Shown here piece by piece: positions 8,940 through 21,402 of a stretch of 64,000 bases of DNA; within the stretch, counting starts at the first letter, position 1; every line of letters starts with the position of its first letter. This stretch comes from Favolaschia claudopus (taxonomy: Eukaryota > Basidiomycota > Agaricomycetes > Agaricales > Mycenaceae), in the NCBI GenBank assembly GCA_037176885.1, contig JAWWNJ010000060.1:310001-374000 (forward strand). The letters are read 5' to 3'. Under the pieces are notes generated by a model. The model saw nothing but the letters and a program-made list of their open reading frames with translations, was not told the DNA's origin and ran no database searches. Position numbers and translations under genes: made by a program.

Positions 8940-11900
8940 ATGCCAAAGGCTGGGGCAGCCCCGAAGCGCACCAGAGGCACGAATGTTCGAATGCCAGTCC
9001 AGACTGTCAATGCTGCAGGAGCCAAGGTCACCAAAATGAAGAGCATGAGTGCCAAGGCTCGAGCTGCTTTGCAGGAAGTCACAAACCAAGAGATATTGGA
9101 CCACTTACACGGTGCGACACGGCTGTTATGGGGGGAAGATGATTTTGACTGTGTGTGCAGGTCTTCCCTCCGACAAGAAGCAAACTTTTTGACCGTCTTC
9201 GTGAACTTTCTGCCACGGCACCGGACTCGACTGAGGAGGTCTATACTTACGACGATGTTGCGCAAGGGAGAGCTCCCATCAACCTCAGTCATGAGGGAGG
9301 CGAAATGGACAATCTCAGAGAGGGTATAGCAGCCAACGTGTCTCAGTGAGTCGTTTGTCAGTGCTTCAAATATGAGAAGACTGAAATGCGGCAGGAAAAA
9401 ATATGTTGATAGGCGCAATCGTCGGGACCGAACACAGAAGCATGTGCTTGCCTTCCGATCGCAACTGAAAGCCATGACGACTGCATATATGAAGTGGGCA
9501 ACTACACAGGAGGGATTTGGAGCTGAGGTCGCTTCTGACACGGTTACCATGGAAGGCGTGGAAGGGTGGCTGAAAGTGAAGGTTGTCGACATATTCAGTG
9601 AGTTTTTGAAGCCCTGTTGGTGCCCTCAGTGTTACTGATCAGCATGTCAGAAACCTACAAGACTACTCTTGCAATGACGGCGGATGATGTTCTCCCTTCG
9701 ACATGCCTCATATCCCAGGGACTGATCCCCTCCTCTCCCACACGTCCACAAATGGCATTCTCCATCCGGCTTCTGGAGATATACCGAGTAGCCCGACTTC
9801 GTACTCCGACACTCACCATTGAGCCCTGGCTCAAGACTCTGGCGGATCTTCATGGAGATGTATTTACGCCTTATACATCAAAGCTATTCTCGCAGGCTTT
9901 TGATGTCTACCTGGAGATTCAAAGAATGGTTGACGAGAGGGTGAAACGGGTCTTGGGCCGTGGCGCTGCGGATTGGCGGATGAAGAATTGCTGTCCAGCG
10001 TGTACATATAAGTTGGAGGGGGAGATGAAATTAGTGTTCCAAATGCTCCTGACGATGGATGGCAATGATTCCTTGAAGAGGGTTTTGAGGAAGGACAAGG
10101 GAGTGAATGAGAATGGGGAGTCAACAAGAGGGGAATGCGAGAGACCTGATCCGAGGGCGGAGGATGCGGGAGGAACCTACTTTCTGAGGCGTGATGAGGT
10201 AGATAAGTGGGCAAAAGAGGTGTTGGCAACTCTGGTCAAGAAGCCGGTATGGTATTTTGAAAACTTGTCTCTGAGTTGGCTAACTGTATCTGCAGAAGGG
10301 CTCGACGAAGGAGGAGGAGTCAGAGTGTCAGGAACGGTGGAAGAACATGTCGGAGGAGCTGACCGCAAAGATGTGGGGGGTCTTTGATGAGACGGGGGTT
10401 TTCCTGGCTCTATGTCGCCATGGCTTTGTGATACTCATTGCAGACATGGTCAAGAGTGGGGAGCTGTGAGTGCCATAGTTACCGTGGAAGCCATGGAAGA
10501 AATTGACCTTGTATATACAGAGCCAAGTACGGACTTGCCGTCACAAATGCGATTCTGGAGGCGTTTGGCCCGGATCTCGGCATTGGCTATGACATTGGCT
10601 GTGGCTTCTGCATCACCATCCGAAACTCCCCTCTTGGCGAGAAAGCGAAAGCTCTCAACCTGAAGACTTTAGTGGGAGCATTCCATGGTCATGCACACAA
10701 CCGCTTGTGTCAACTCAAGTACCTGGCAACCTACGTTAACGGGCTGGGACTTGAGGACCTAGAGGGATGTGAGCGGTTCTTCTCTAAATCAAACTCCCTT
10801 TCTCGGGCAGTGCGATACGCCAGCGTGTTCCACCGAAGACAGTCTATAGCCACATACTTGGCGCATACTGACACCTTTGACACATACGCTAATCTGAGTA
10901 AGTTGTTCCCTCTCAAGACACCACATAGCCTGATTGAAGTTCAGGTACTTTCCTAATCAACAACTACAAGCAGGCGCTGGAGCTTTTGGGCTTGGAGCCC
11001 TCCCTCAAGTTCGCGATGCAACAGGCGGGGATTCCAAATAAGGATGTGTTCAAGGAGAGGCTGAGGATGGAGGACGAGTATCTCAGAAAGCTGATTAAGG
11101 AGCCCGAGGAGGAGACGGACCAGATGGAGTATTACAGGCGGATAACAGTCTTGGAAGAGAAAAGGTGGATCGGCCTTCCACAGTTTCCATGGGACATTGA
11201 TTCCATGCCTTCCACAGAAAACGAAAAAACCAGGTGTGTGCTCGGGATTCCCCTGCCAAGCCCGTTGTTAGAAGGCATGCTTGGGAGGGCTATCTGAGAG
11301 CAATCAGGGCGTGCGAGGAATTGGAGGTGAAGATGGATATTGAGCGGTGGTGGACCGGTCAAGAGGAATACATAAAAGCTGGAGAGCTAGTGGCCACCCG
11401 GGATTATAGACTCGCTGTCAACAAACTGGAGGAGCTAGTGGTGAAGCGGTTGTTTGAGCTGACGAAGATGAACATGTCTGGGACAGGTATGCCGATCCTT
11501 GATCTCAAAGGCTCAATCTAATTGCTTTACAGGGTACAAATTGAGGAAGCACATTGCAAAGGCTCTTCAAACTCGGTCCAAGACTATCCGACGGGCTCTG
11601 GAGCGCTATAACAAGGCTGCTAAAGCTCTGGTTCCCCCTCGGCGACAGCTTGAGTGGGACGAGGTGATTGACTACGCATTTCTCTCCTATTTCGACATCC
11701 TTCGTGACCCCGAGGCAAACGCGATAATCAGGCCGTGGGCTACACCAGCTGCCCGCCAGATGATGGACACCTACTTTAAGATTGAGCGGGCGAAAGAGGA
11801 GATTGAGAGGCTGAATGTCGAGATACGCCGGCTGGTGACCTATATCAAGGATGAGCGGGAGTTTCTGCTCAAGAAGGTAGCAGAGTTGCAGGAGACTGAC

Positions 11901-12230
11901 CCTCAGCTGGCCTTCTTTGTGGAGAGGTATCGTATGGAGCGCGGCCGTTTTGATGGAGTTCACATGGAGCGCTTGCAAGCCTTTGCAAAACAATATGGCC
12001 GTCGCTTTACTGGGACGCTGAGGCCTGGGGTGAGGATGAAGGAGGAGTCTGGGGGGCAGGGGAACGAAGAGGTGCAGGAGGACTCTGATGTGGAAATAGT
12101 GTCTGACGATGAGGGAGACTGGGAAACGGATGAGGAGGATGAGGAGGAGATGGAAGAGCGTGTGTCCGAGGTGGTGGAGAGGATCATGGCATTTGCTACG
12201 GACAAGGAGGCTGTGAGCGATGATGAGTAG
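8940..12230 (+). CDS. KDZ-superfamily transposase with CxC1-like cysteine cluster
   Basis: Exons assembled with consistent phase: 9161-9345, 9395-9597, 9651-10246, 10296-10465, 10521-10897, 10945-11164, 11218-11486 and 11533-12230. Introns are 46-55 bp. A first exon from the ATG at 8940 to about 9111 is likely, but its junction to 9161 does not keep frame as I read it, so the 5' end is unresolved or damaged. Family hallmarks in order: NLSHEGGE, the basic RRNRRDRT segment, CCPACTYKLEGE with LLTMDGNDSLKR, GVFDETGVFLALCRHGF, GYDIGCGFCIT, AFHGHAHNRLCQL, a FFSKSNSLS segment, LFELTKMNMSGTG and a long acidic C-terminal tail. KDZ transposases (RNase H fold) are expanded in Agaricomycetes. The downstream exons look intact, so activity depends on the N-terminus. 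Confidence 0.88.
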
Positions 12231-12239
12231 AATATGAAT

Positions 12240-12625
12240 TTCTTTTTGGATGTGGAAGGGGTGGAAGGGTGGGGTGTCATGGAAGCAGTGGAAGGTTACC
12301 TAATGAAAGGATATTCCGAATTAAAGTCGAATATTCTCATGGAAGCGGTGGAAGATCAAATCACCACCTATATACATGCTACAAGTCCCTCATGGAAGCG
12401 GTGGAAGGGTATACTAACCCTATTACAACTTTGTTACCACATGGAAGTCATGGAAGGGTATACAAAATCTGATGGAAGTCATGGAATTCATTAGTACCCT
12501 TTAAAGGGGGTTTTTGTAGCGGGAAAAGGCATGGAAACAGTGGAAAAATCTCATTTTTCGCTCCGGACAAGTCCTCTGTGGAAGCCGTGGAGATGCCATT
12601 CCGTGGATGTCATGGAAGATAGTTC
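12240..12625 (+). repeat. Cluster of TGGAAG-type direct repeats after the KDZ gene
   Basis: At least seven copies of a motif close to ATGGAAGCNGTGGAAG occur here, for example near 12280, 12340, 12392, 12442 and 12472, with degenerate ones near 12530 and 12580. Spacing is irregular. The same motif occurs in two introns and one exon of the transposase gene and upstream of it. Subterminal repeats bound by the transposase are the simplest reading. Confidence 0.6.
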
Positions 12626-12628
12626 TAC

Positions 12629-12676
12629 CTATAACTATAGCTTTCATGTGAACAATATGGGAGCTATAACTATAGG
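12629..12676. repeat. Imperfect inverted repeat (ACCTATAACTATAGCT)
   Basis: The 16 nt sequence ACCTATAACTATAGCT and its near-complement AGCTATAACTATAGGT are separated by about 16 nt. They pair at 14 of 16 positions. It lies between the KDZ repeats and the next transposon, so it may mark an element end. Confidence 0.5.
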
Positions 12677-12701
12677 TAAATATTGGGCACCACAGGTGCT
12701 A

Positions 12702-14284
12702 TGACGGTTCGTTTGTACAAATAAACATTTACGCGCGCGATCAGTCATTTTGCGCGCGCGAACAACAAACGCGCGCGCGCGAGTAAATCAAATACATCGT
12801 GCTCTACAGTAGTCATCCAATATCGTCCATCCTTATACAGGCTGAGCATGTGCACAAGCAATATAAGTATTGCTCGGTCTCTGGCGGGCCAGCGGTTCGG
12901 AGAATGAGACCCGCTCCCAAAATCGCAACTCGTTCACTCGCTTCACACCTTCGCCGCGACCTCGGACCTGACACATCCAAAGGCTGGAGTGCGGTGAAAT
13001 GCCATTGAAATAGATGTGAGACGTCAGCCGATGGGAGCGAAAAAGTCGAGGGCCAAAGCACAGAGTAGATGGAGCAGCGCGAAGCGCAAGCACAGCGCTA
13101 GGCAGCACCCGTAGTGACGCAGATGATGGCTGAATGCTGAACTACCGGCTTCAAGTTGAAGGTGGTGTTCAGACTTTCAGTGTCTCGACGTCGTGCGACG
13201 TGGTGGCAGACGTGGGGAGAGACCTTGGAGACGTAATGTCACGGTCCGTCACGACCGTCACATAGGGAGGATTTTCTGAATGCCAATCAACGGAGGTGCG
13301 GCAAATGCCGGATATCGCAAAAGCCAATTGATGAGGCTGAATTTTGAACGCAAACAAGTGCCTCGTCGAGAAAAAATTGGATAAGACCCATGATGAGGAG
13401 GATATTTTGTGATTGCTCGCGGGATGCGATCGGTTTAATTTAATTGTCATGCACATACTTATGGTTGACATATAGTACGAAGTTGTGCAAAAGACGGTGT
13501 GAGGATACCTGTCTCTATACTCCGTCACAAGTACCTTTACTGTAAGCGGTACTGAGAAACTTGAAGAAATCGTAAATTCCAGACCTGATATGAGATGCAT
13601 GCGTTGGGATGGAATATGAATACAATTTTATCTTGGGCAGCCAATCAGTGAGCAGTCAGCTCCGTCCAGACCAGTGAGCATAGACTTGACTTGCCTCCAC
13701 CCCAATTTAGTCTCTATCTCCTGCCGCCTACAGACAATTGCTTCGCTCTTAAGTCCTTTGGTCAACCGACTGTCGCACTCCAGCCCTCTGCCGCTTGACG
13801 CCGCTCCTCCTTCAGCGCGAGTTGTAATTCATGAGCCCAAGACACTTTGTTAATTCAACGAAAGTTATTTGACCAAAAGATACAAGTTGAAGCAAGGCTG
13901 GTGACGGTGATGTTATCTCATGAGCGATTACAGAGGGGATTCAGGGAAGGCACCACCATACAGACAGAGCAGGTACCAGGAGAATAAAGCGTATAGAGGA
14001 ACATTGAAAGGCATAATGTGAAAATGCCTTGCGTTCCGATGCTGCTGTGCGCAAGCGGTAAGCATGATCACATTTTGAGAAGACAGCAGACTCTGCCCAG
14101 GAGGTATTCGGGAGGATTCCGACAGTGTAGAGAACAAGGGAGTATCATAATACAGGAACGCGAAAGAGAGAGATATTAGCTTAGACTGTGACAGCAGCGG
14201 TCCCTTGCGCGCGCTTGTGTTGTTTGCGCGCGCGCGCAAGATTGATCGCGCGCGTAATTGTTTATTTGTACAAACGAACCGTCA
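12702..14284. mobile_element. 1.58 kb inverted-repeat element flanked by TA (non-autonomous)
   Basis: The ends are inverted repeats of roughly 44 bp or more starting TGACGGTTCGTTTGTAC, followed by CG-rich alternating GCGCGC runs. Only about two mismatches occur in the first 44 positions. Each end abuts a TA dinucleotide (12700-12701 and 14285-14286), the target preference of the Tc1/mariner group. The interior has no convincing coding region. It sits 78 bp upstream of the DUF3472-like pseudogene ATG and separates that gene from most of its promoter. Confidence 0.85.
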
Positions 14285-15379
14285 TACCGTCGACGTCCTG
14301 ATCTACAAGTGAGTGCGCAGAAATCCACGCAAGATGAGAGATATTCACCAGTGCTTGTAGAATGAAACTCTCTCTCAACACAGTTATGCTGGCCCTCGCT
14401 GTCGGTGCAAACGCGTTCATAGGGGCCGTCCATTAGTCCATGGCCAATGTCCCCTCAACCGGCCTCATGGACATCACCTTTCCCATGGCCATCCTCGAAG
14501 CCGACCACATCTCCGGCTACTACTTCGCCCAGCAATTTGACTTCACCGACTCGTCCGCCCAACAGTGGAAGTAAAGTAAAGCCTACATGTCAGGCTGTAG
14601 CCTAAATGTAAATTGTTTATTTGCGTGGAGCCAGCCAGGCCCTAGCTAGGCTTAAAATCGTACCTTTTAGTTTCTTTGCGTGGACCCAGCCAGGCCCAGT
14701 CAGGCTCAAAATCATGCCTTTTGAGCGTGGGGGATTGCCGCCGCATTCGGCGTCAGGGGACTTGATCCTTTTGATGCTGCGATCAGGAAAGAAAAAAGGA
14801 TTTTGGCAGTATAAAAATTATTCCATTGTTTTTGGTATAATAAATTCTATTTCTACATAATTCCTTAGATTGCTTTGAGTAGTATTATTAATGCATTCAA
14901 AAAAAGAAAAAACAGAAAAAAAAACATATATAATTCATTTGATGCTCGTGTTACGCTAAAAAAAGCTCGTTCGCCGTCCTTTCGCTGCGCGCTAAAAAAT
15001 CTGATAGACCGCATCCGAGCGCGCGCCACGCACAGCGAAGTGTGTGTGCGCGCATCAATCCCGTGCCGCGAAAAAAGACCCGACGTGGCGATCCCAACCG
15101 CCGTCATCATCGTCCCCAGCCCACCCTCCCACTTCTCTACGCTCACCGGTGACCTGGTCGCACTCGACCATACACCCCGTCTCCCCCGCCACCACCCAAT
15201 ACGGACCACGTACCGCCAGGCGTCGACGCCGCCCCGGAAAACGTGCTCCGATGCCAGTGAGAATACATCCCATGCCTGTTCGTTCCCATTCCGATCGAGA
15301 GCATTCGCCTGCGTCGCAGCGCCTCATGCACTCGGCGGCCCACTGACAACACCATCTCAACAGGCATAGCGAGCATCGC

Positions 15380-18300
15380 GTCATCTATGCCCTCGTCATC
15401 GTTCTGCGAGCCTGCCGCGGCGGGCAAGAAGGGCGGAAGCCCATTGCTGTTCCTCCAACACCTGCTCATACAGAAGACGATGTTGAGGAATTCGGGTATG
15501 CGTGGCGGAGGGAGCGCTTCGATGCGGTCGCGTACCTTGTCGGAGACTTCCCCGTACCCGCTGGATACACTGCTTCGTTACCGTGCCTTCAGCGGGGGCG
15601 GCGGGTGGGGCGGAGCGTTTGGATGGAGAGGGAGTGGAAACGGCGGAGCCACCTGGAGCAGCGTACATCACGACGTCGCGAGCAGCGTAAACAGGTGTCT
15701 ATCATGGAATAGAATATTAGAATGAATGATTGTCCGAAAGCGAACAGACTCACAGCAACTCCGCCATTTCTCTGGGAAGCTCGCTCGCTGTCGTTCGTGA
15801 GTCCGGATTATGAGTCGGGGAAGTTGTCAATAAGATAACGGAAATACAGATCTAGTGACGGCGTTTGTGAGCTGGGATGCTGAGGTAAAACGAGAAGATA
15901 ACTTACGCGTATGTCGCAGAATGACCGAGACAGAGGAAGGGCGGATCTGGATACAGAGTATATCTAGAGGAAATGAAATGAGAGAGGTACTTACGAAATA
16001 TCTTGAAGGAAAACTAACGAATCGCGCAAATGATCGATGAGGCCGTCGAGGTGCTTGAAATTGTTGCTGAATGAGGCGGCACTTTTGAGGTGACACGCCT
16101 GAAGTCCAGAAATCAAAACCAAGATTCCGATACCTGGAAGAGAAAAGAAGATACCTGACTTCCAAGTTCGGGTATTGGGCGGGAATCGTCCCTGAAATAA
16201 AACGAAGTTAGTATAATAAGATCTTCGCATTGAGGTGAGCGATCGATTATCACCTGTGCATGATCATCGCGTTCCCCAGCCTTACGACTGCTGCCCTCAC
16301 ATCCAACGGCCAACCCGAATACACAAACGGCATCACCAACCCTGTCTTCTTCATCTACCACACATCCTCCTCCACAGCAGCCGGCGTGGCGGCCGAGCTA
16401 TCGAATTGTTCTTTCTCCTTGAGCGCGGACGTGAAAAGCGGGGTGGGTGTCGCGCAAGAAGGGGGAGATGGCATTAGCACCGGGTGGGTAGCGGGACTGT
16501 CCGATGTCATATTGTAAGCGTCGATACTGAGCCAAAACGAGACGAGCTCACTTATATATATATGTCGCGGAGTAGTCGACTGAGGCAGCGTCGATGAAGA
16601 GCGGTTGGGTACGGTGAGCCGAGTATATCTCGGGGGGGATGATATAAGGATATCCGAAATAGCTTGATTGAAAAGAGCTGTTATGGGATAAAAGAAAGGT
16701 GGCTGCATGGGCGGTGAGATTGGGGAGTATGAAGGGAAATAGAATGGGTTAGACGAGAAGAGAGGAAGACGATTGGAAGGTAGGAAATCAAACGACATAC
16801 GATTTCACGCATTCATCGCCAAAGCAGAACCGATCGACCATTCGTTTGCATCACTCCACAGCAACGGGGTTATCAAGTCGCTTGGCGATGTCGACTGTAT
16901 CGTGGGGGGCGTTGACATACGTTTACCGTTGCGTGATGGTGTAGCGTGCAAACTGAGCGAGCGGCGGTGTGGCAGCGGGTTTGGTAAAAAAGCGTAACGA
17001 AAGCACAGAGCAAAGGAGAACTCTAACGGATTGCGAGTCTTTGCGAGTGCGGCCGGTGGCCGTCGAAGTGGTCAACGTCCTAGTTCTCGTAGTTGGCGTG
17101 GAGGACTAGGCGAACGAGAAGTCGTGTAAAGATGTTTGTTGAGCAAAGATAGGAGCCGAAGCGCTCGACAGCCGTTGCGTTGGTTGGAAGAAAGAAGGGA
17201 ATGGGGCGGGAGTCGGGAGTGTCAAGGAACGATGGGAGATGGTTGGGAGATGGTGCGCTGGCGAGCGTGACTGCGCGACACCTGTGACTCACAGCCTCGG
17301 TATACCTTCCGATTGGCTGCGGGCTTCGGTCCGATCACCGTTACTCAACGCTTTCTTCCGGATTAGGAAGGCGCGTTGAGTAATTGAGCATTTCGAAGAA
17401 ATACTGGACCTGTGAACGATATAAGAGACATAGCCTTGCCGCTACTGCGTATTTAAAGCGTACGGGCTTCTGCATCTCAGAAGGATGCGCACTCAAAGCC
17501 TTTTCTTCATTGTATTTGCCCTCTGCACGGAGAACCTGAAGTGTAGTCGATCTTCTGAGCTTGCTGATCGCATGGTTCTACTTTACAATGGATACCTGAG
17601 TAAATCCTGCACTATGGTGGTAAAAACTTGCATCTCCGACGCAAACATTTGAAATGATACATTCTGTCGAGGATTTCGTCCATTCTGAAGCGTTGACGGC
17701 CAATGGTGCGTGCTATAAAGATAAATATCAATGAATAAAGACTAACGTGCAGCAAACTTAGGTTTCTCGACAATTTTAATTTGGTGACGCAGAATAACCG
17801 ACACATGAACACTGGCTACCTAGTGAAACTAACCTGCAAGGCAGTTCAAGTTGAGCGGTTTGAAAATTAACAAGATTGGTTGAATATTTGGGCAAGAAAG
17901 TTATCGGATACTGTATATATTACTCTAATAGCCCAAATGAATACTTCTGCCGACTCTCTGAGAGCTGCGTGGCCTCAAAATCGACGAAGAACTTTGCCAT
18001 CAGAGGTGAATTTGTACAGTTCGTCATCGGAAACCTATTTTGAAGTGAAAACCGTGTCTCTGAGTGTATAAGTGTTATATGCTATTCAAATGAGTTGTAG
18101 ATGTAATTCCGGATAGCTAGACGCGTCAAAAACGCGTCCGATCTCGTTGAACGCGTCGACCTCGTCGAGAGGCACGGCAATCGGACCGTCGTCCCAGCCA
18201 ATAGGATGGCGTTCCGACAAAGCCGAACATTCGGCCGGGACGCATTTCGACTCATTTCTACACCGTTTCTCTCAAGGCTGACTCAAATAATGCCTTCAAG

Positions 18301-19212
18301 CTCATCGTAGTGAGGGTATTTGCTGCATAAACATGATAGGTAGTCACGGAGTAAGTATTGTGTAATAACTCAATAGACTAAAGGTGGTATATGCAAGATT
18401 CGGCGTGGCAAAGGAGCACAGGGATGGGGATTCAGCAACGCGGGACAACGAAAACGATGGGAAGTGGGCGGGAAGAAAGATTATTGGTAAATCAGTGCTG
18501 CCCAGGCGAGGTTTGGCATCATGAGAATGGTAGGTAGAAGCGGCGGTGTTGAGCAGGATGCTTCGGACCGAGGGGAGGGGGAGAGCACCAAAATATCGTC
18601 CGAGAAGGAGGGAAGTAAGGAGGGAGGTAGGAGGTAGAAGAACAGGAGGGACTCACGCTGTAAAACTTGGCAATTCACTCACCCATCTCTCACATCCCAC
18701 CTCCCCGCCCCTTCACCCCTCTACCGCTGCGGCGCTGCTCAGCATCTCCGCCGTCTTCTTCATCATTACTCGCTCACACGCCGAACGCGCTCGGTGTTTC
18801 GGCCTGTGAATTTCGAGCGTCAAGCGATTTCTTGTAGAGGTGAGACAAAGAATGGGAAGACGAGAGGGAGGCGAAGAGGTCGAGGTGGGAAATGGAGGTC
18901 TCAAGACGGGAGGCGGCGGAGGAGAAAGGTGATGTAGAGGGGACAGTCGCTCGGGTCGTCGTGAACGGAGGCAGAGAGAAGAAATGAAAGGAAGATGAGG
19001 TGTTGGTAAGCGTGATGAGCGTCGGTGTTGACGGAGGCGTAAGACGAAACAACGGTGAGCGTAGGTGACGCCAATAGTTGGCGCTTGAGACGAGATCTGG
19101 GAAGAAGTCGAGGGGTGACGGAGTGACGGGAGGGCAGAGCTGAGGAGACGGTATCCGCAAAGTGAGGGAGAAGGAGACGATCTTGCTCGCTAGCGGTTGA
19201 TAGTGAACGCAA
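15380..19212. other. Interior of the 5.9 kb element with coding-like fragments
   Basis: Several stretches look more coding-like than random, but none could be joined into a gene or assigned: minus 18901-19212 (starts MRSLSTASEQDRLLLPHF), minus 17080-17292, minus 16355-16798 and plus 16260-16517. Splice-like signals occur between them. They may be host gene pieces captured by the element, or chance ORFs. Confidence 0.3.
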
Positions 19213-20418
19213 TGCGTAATCGCAAGGGTTGACTACCTACGGCTCGCGGACAATCTCGTGCACAGAATATGACGGCGTGGCGCCTCTTGCAGCGTGCTTT
19301 ATAATGAAGCTTGATGGTGTGCACGCAGGGGAGCTGAGACCCGTGTGTTTAGGGATGTCGGACTGATCGAGGGCGTACATCGAGGGCGCGAGTGCGGGTT
19401 TGCGTGGAATGTGGTATGAAACAGAAGAGTCGAGGGAATTCAGAAGGAGTTAACGGCAGGCGCGGATAGAGTACTTATAGGAGCGTCTTAGTAAATCAAG
19501 GTCAGCGAGAGAGAGTGCAGACTGGGCAAGGAAGACTTACCTGGATTGTGCACCTCCCATCTGCACAGCGTTCTCTCCAAGCCCCAAGACTCTCTAATCC
19601 ACCTCTCCTCGTCTTAACCATGCAGAAGTTTGGTTGGCGGCGAAAATTGACGGGAATGAAATTCCTTGGTACTGCATGTGTCGGCACTGAGCCTGGGTAC
19701 AAATTTGGTGGTATGAGTTAAAGAAGCAAGCTTGCAGATCAGGTCATGTTGTTTGTGCAAAAGCAAGAAAGTTCAAGGTCGCAGATTCATCGAGGAAAGG
19801 GAAAGAGCAAGGCACAAAGGGACTTGGAAAGTAGAGATGAGCTGGCACCACATGCCACTGCCAAACAGAGACAAATGTATAGCCGCCAATGCTTACAGAG
19901 GGCTAGAGGGCCAGGGCTGCCACTTCAAGTTCCCCACACAGTTTGCATGGAATGCCCGCTATAGAAATAGAACGATATGGCTTCTACAAACTTGGAGCTG
20001 AGATTACTAAGTAAACAATCACAGATAAGGAGACTTTCACTGCTCAGTCTTCCATTGATGGCAATTTGATGCTGAAGCCAAGCTGAAGCTGGAGGCGGAG
20101 TTCAACTTGTATTTCTGTGTATATATTGATTACTGTTTTATTCACCCAATTATGGGGTTAACTGATATGTTTTCCCTTATCCCTAATTGATGGAAAGGGG
20201 AAAATATCGTAAGCTAAGTAGTGGATACCTAAGTGGTAAGGCTATGTAATGATGGAAGCCGAGGTGCCGGCCCTCATCACAACCATCAAAAGGCAATCAA
20301 AAAGGGCCGGCAGGGAGCCAAAAAAAGGTGTCAGCCAGGGCCTGGCTAGCTCCACGCAAATAAACAATTTACATTTAGGCTAGGGCCAGGCCATTTAGTC
20401 TAAATATTACATCTAGGG
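19213..20418. other. Right part of the 5.9 kb element, no gene seen
   Basis: No convincing ORF or RNA gene. The last 110 bp are the right inverted repeat. Confidence 0.4.
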
Positions 20419-21402
20419 CTCGTCCGCCTTCGGATACACAGGCCTTCAGCCGCGCCCCGACCGCAACGGTAACACGGTGCTGCACGCTGCCTTCTCGAGC
20501 TTCACCGATGGGACTACCAGCACCGACGCAAACTGCCATAACGGGGGCAGACGGGGGGCCAGGCGTATCCTGCAGCGTCGAGTGGAACGGTGTCTACGGA
20601 CGCACCTACAATTTGGAGGTTGTATACGAGCCGTCCTCGAAAAATTGGGTCGGTACCGTCATCGACACCGTCACAGGCCAGCGAGTGCATATGGGAAGTT
20701 ACAAGCTTCCTTCGAGGGGCGAGCCGGCGGACCATTGCGCAAAGCTGCCGTATCAGAAGACCTTCTTTGGCGTCCCTACGACGACGCACGAGCTGTCGAA
20801 GGGTACGGAGAACTTGGCTTTCGAGATTGGGGATTGCAAAGGGCAAGTCGATTTCTCAACTACGAAGGTCGAAGGTGGAGTGCAAGTCACCTCTGGGTTC
20901 AAGGGTCAGACTGGAGAGTAGAAATGAATTCGCTGGCCTTAAGGCCGCACTTGCAAGAGATCTTGTTCGGACTGCTTGGGATGCAGCCATTCGTTGTTAC
21001 CATTGCTAGTTATGGTGAACTGTGTGGCGCACCATGAATCATGAAACCATCTGTATTCATTCTATTGTACTACAACACTTCGATTGAGAACTTTGCCGCG
21101 CGCAACGCTGAAAATCCAGGGTTTCTTCGACGAATCAATAAAACGATAAAGATTGGCTTGCTAGCAGACGTACCTCAAAGCCCACCAAGTCAGCTTTTAA
21201 TACTTACTCCAGGAATTCAGGAATTCGAGCAGCCGAAGCAGGAATGAATACACTTAGTACAGAGGAGAAATTTTGTGGAATTGAGTTGACTGTTGAGATT
21301 GAGCCCTCGTCGTCAACTCGTCGTCGGATTCTTGCCAGTGCTAACTGCCAAGTACTAAGGCTAAGTAGGTAGTACTGTAGTATTTCGGTCAATTCGCCCG
21401 GC

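Larger units (their letters stand above)
14560..20418. mobile_element. 5.9 kb inverted-repeat element with 10 bp target duplication (Mutator-like?)
   Basis: The insertion is precise: CTCGTCCGCC occurs at 14550-14559 and again at 20419-20428, and using one copy restores the paralogue's reading frame (SSA-FGYTG). The subterminal sequence TAGCCTAAATGTAAATTG is repeated inverted near both ends, and with the following GTTTATTTGCGTGGAG stretch gives about 50 bp of strong match. The outer 30 bp are less similar. A 9-10 bp duplication fits Mutator-like elements better than hAT (8 bp) or mariner (TA). No transposase was recognised inside, so the element is probably non-autonomous. Confidence 0.75.
14362..21020 (+). 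pseudogene. DUF3472-like secreted protein pseudogene, split by a transposon
   Basis: The first part (14362-14559) matches the N-terminus of the intact gene at 35320-36114: signal peptide, then PxTGLMDITFPMAILEADHI and the YYFAQQF segment. An in-frame TAG at 14434 already breaks it. The rest (20419 to about 21020) resumes with FGYTGLQPRPD, continues through GVYGRTYNLEVVY and GDCKGQVDFS, and ends with further stops. It also has a frameshift near 20545 and lacks about 20 residues after HMGSYKLPS that the intact paralogue has. The two parts are separated by a 5.9 kb inverted-repeat element. Confidence 0.85.

Noticed and set aside
12240..12625. Possible CRISPR-like array of TGGAAG repeats
   Set aside because: Spacing is irregular, repeats are short and degenerate, and the genome is fungal; subterminal transposon repeats fit better.
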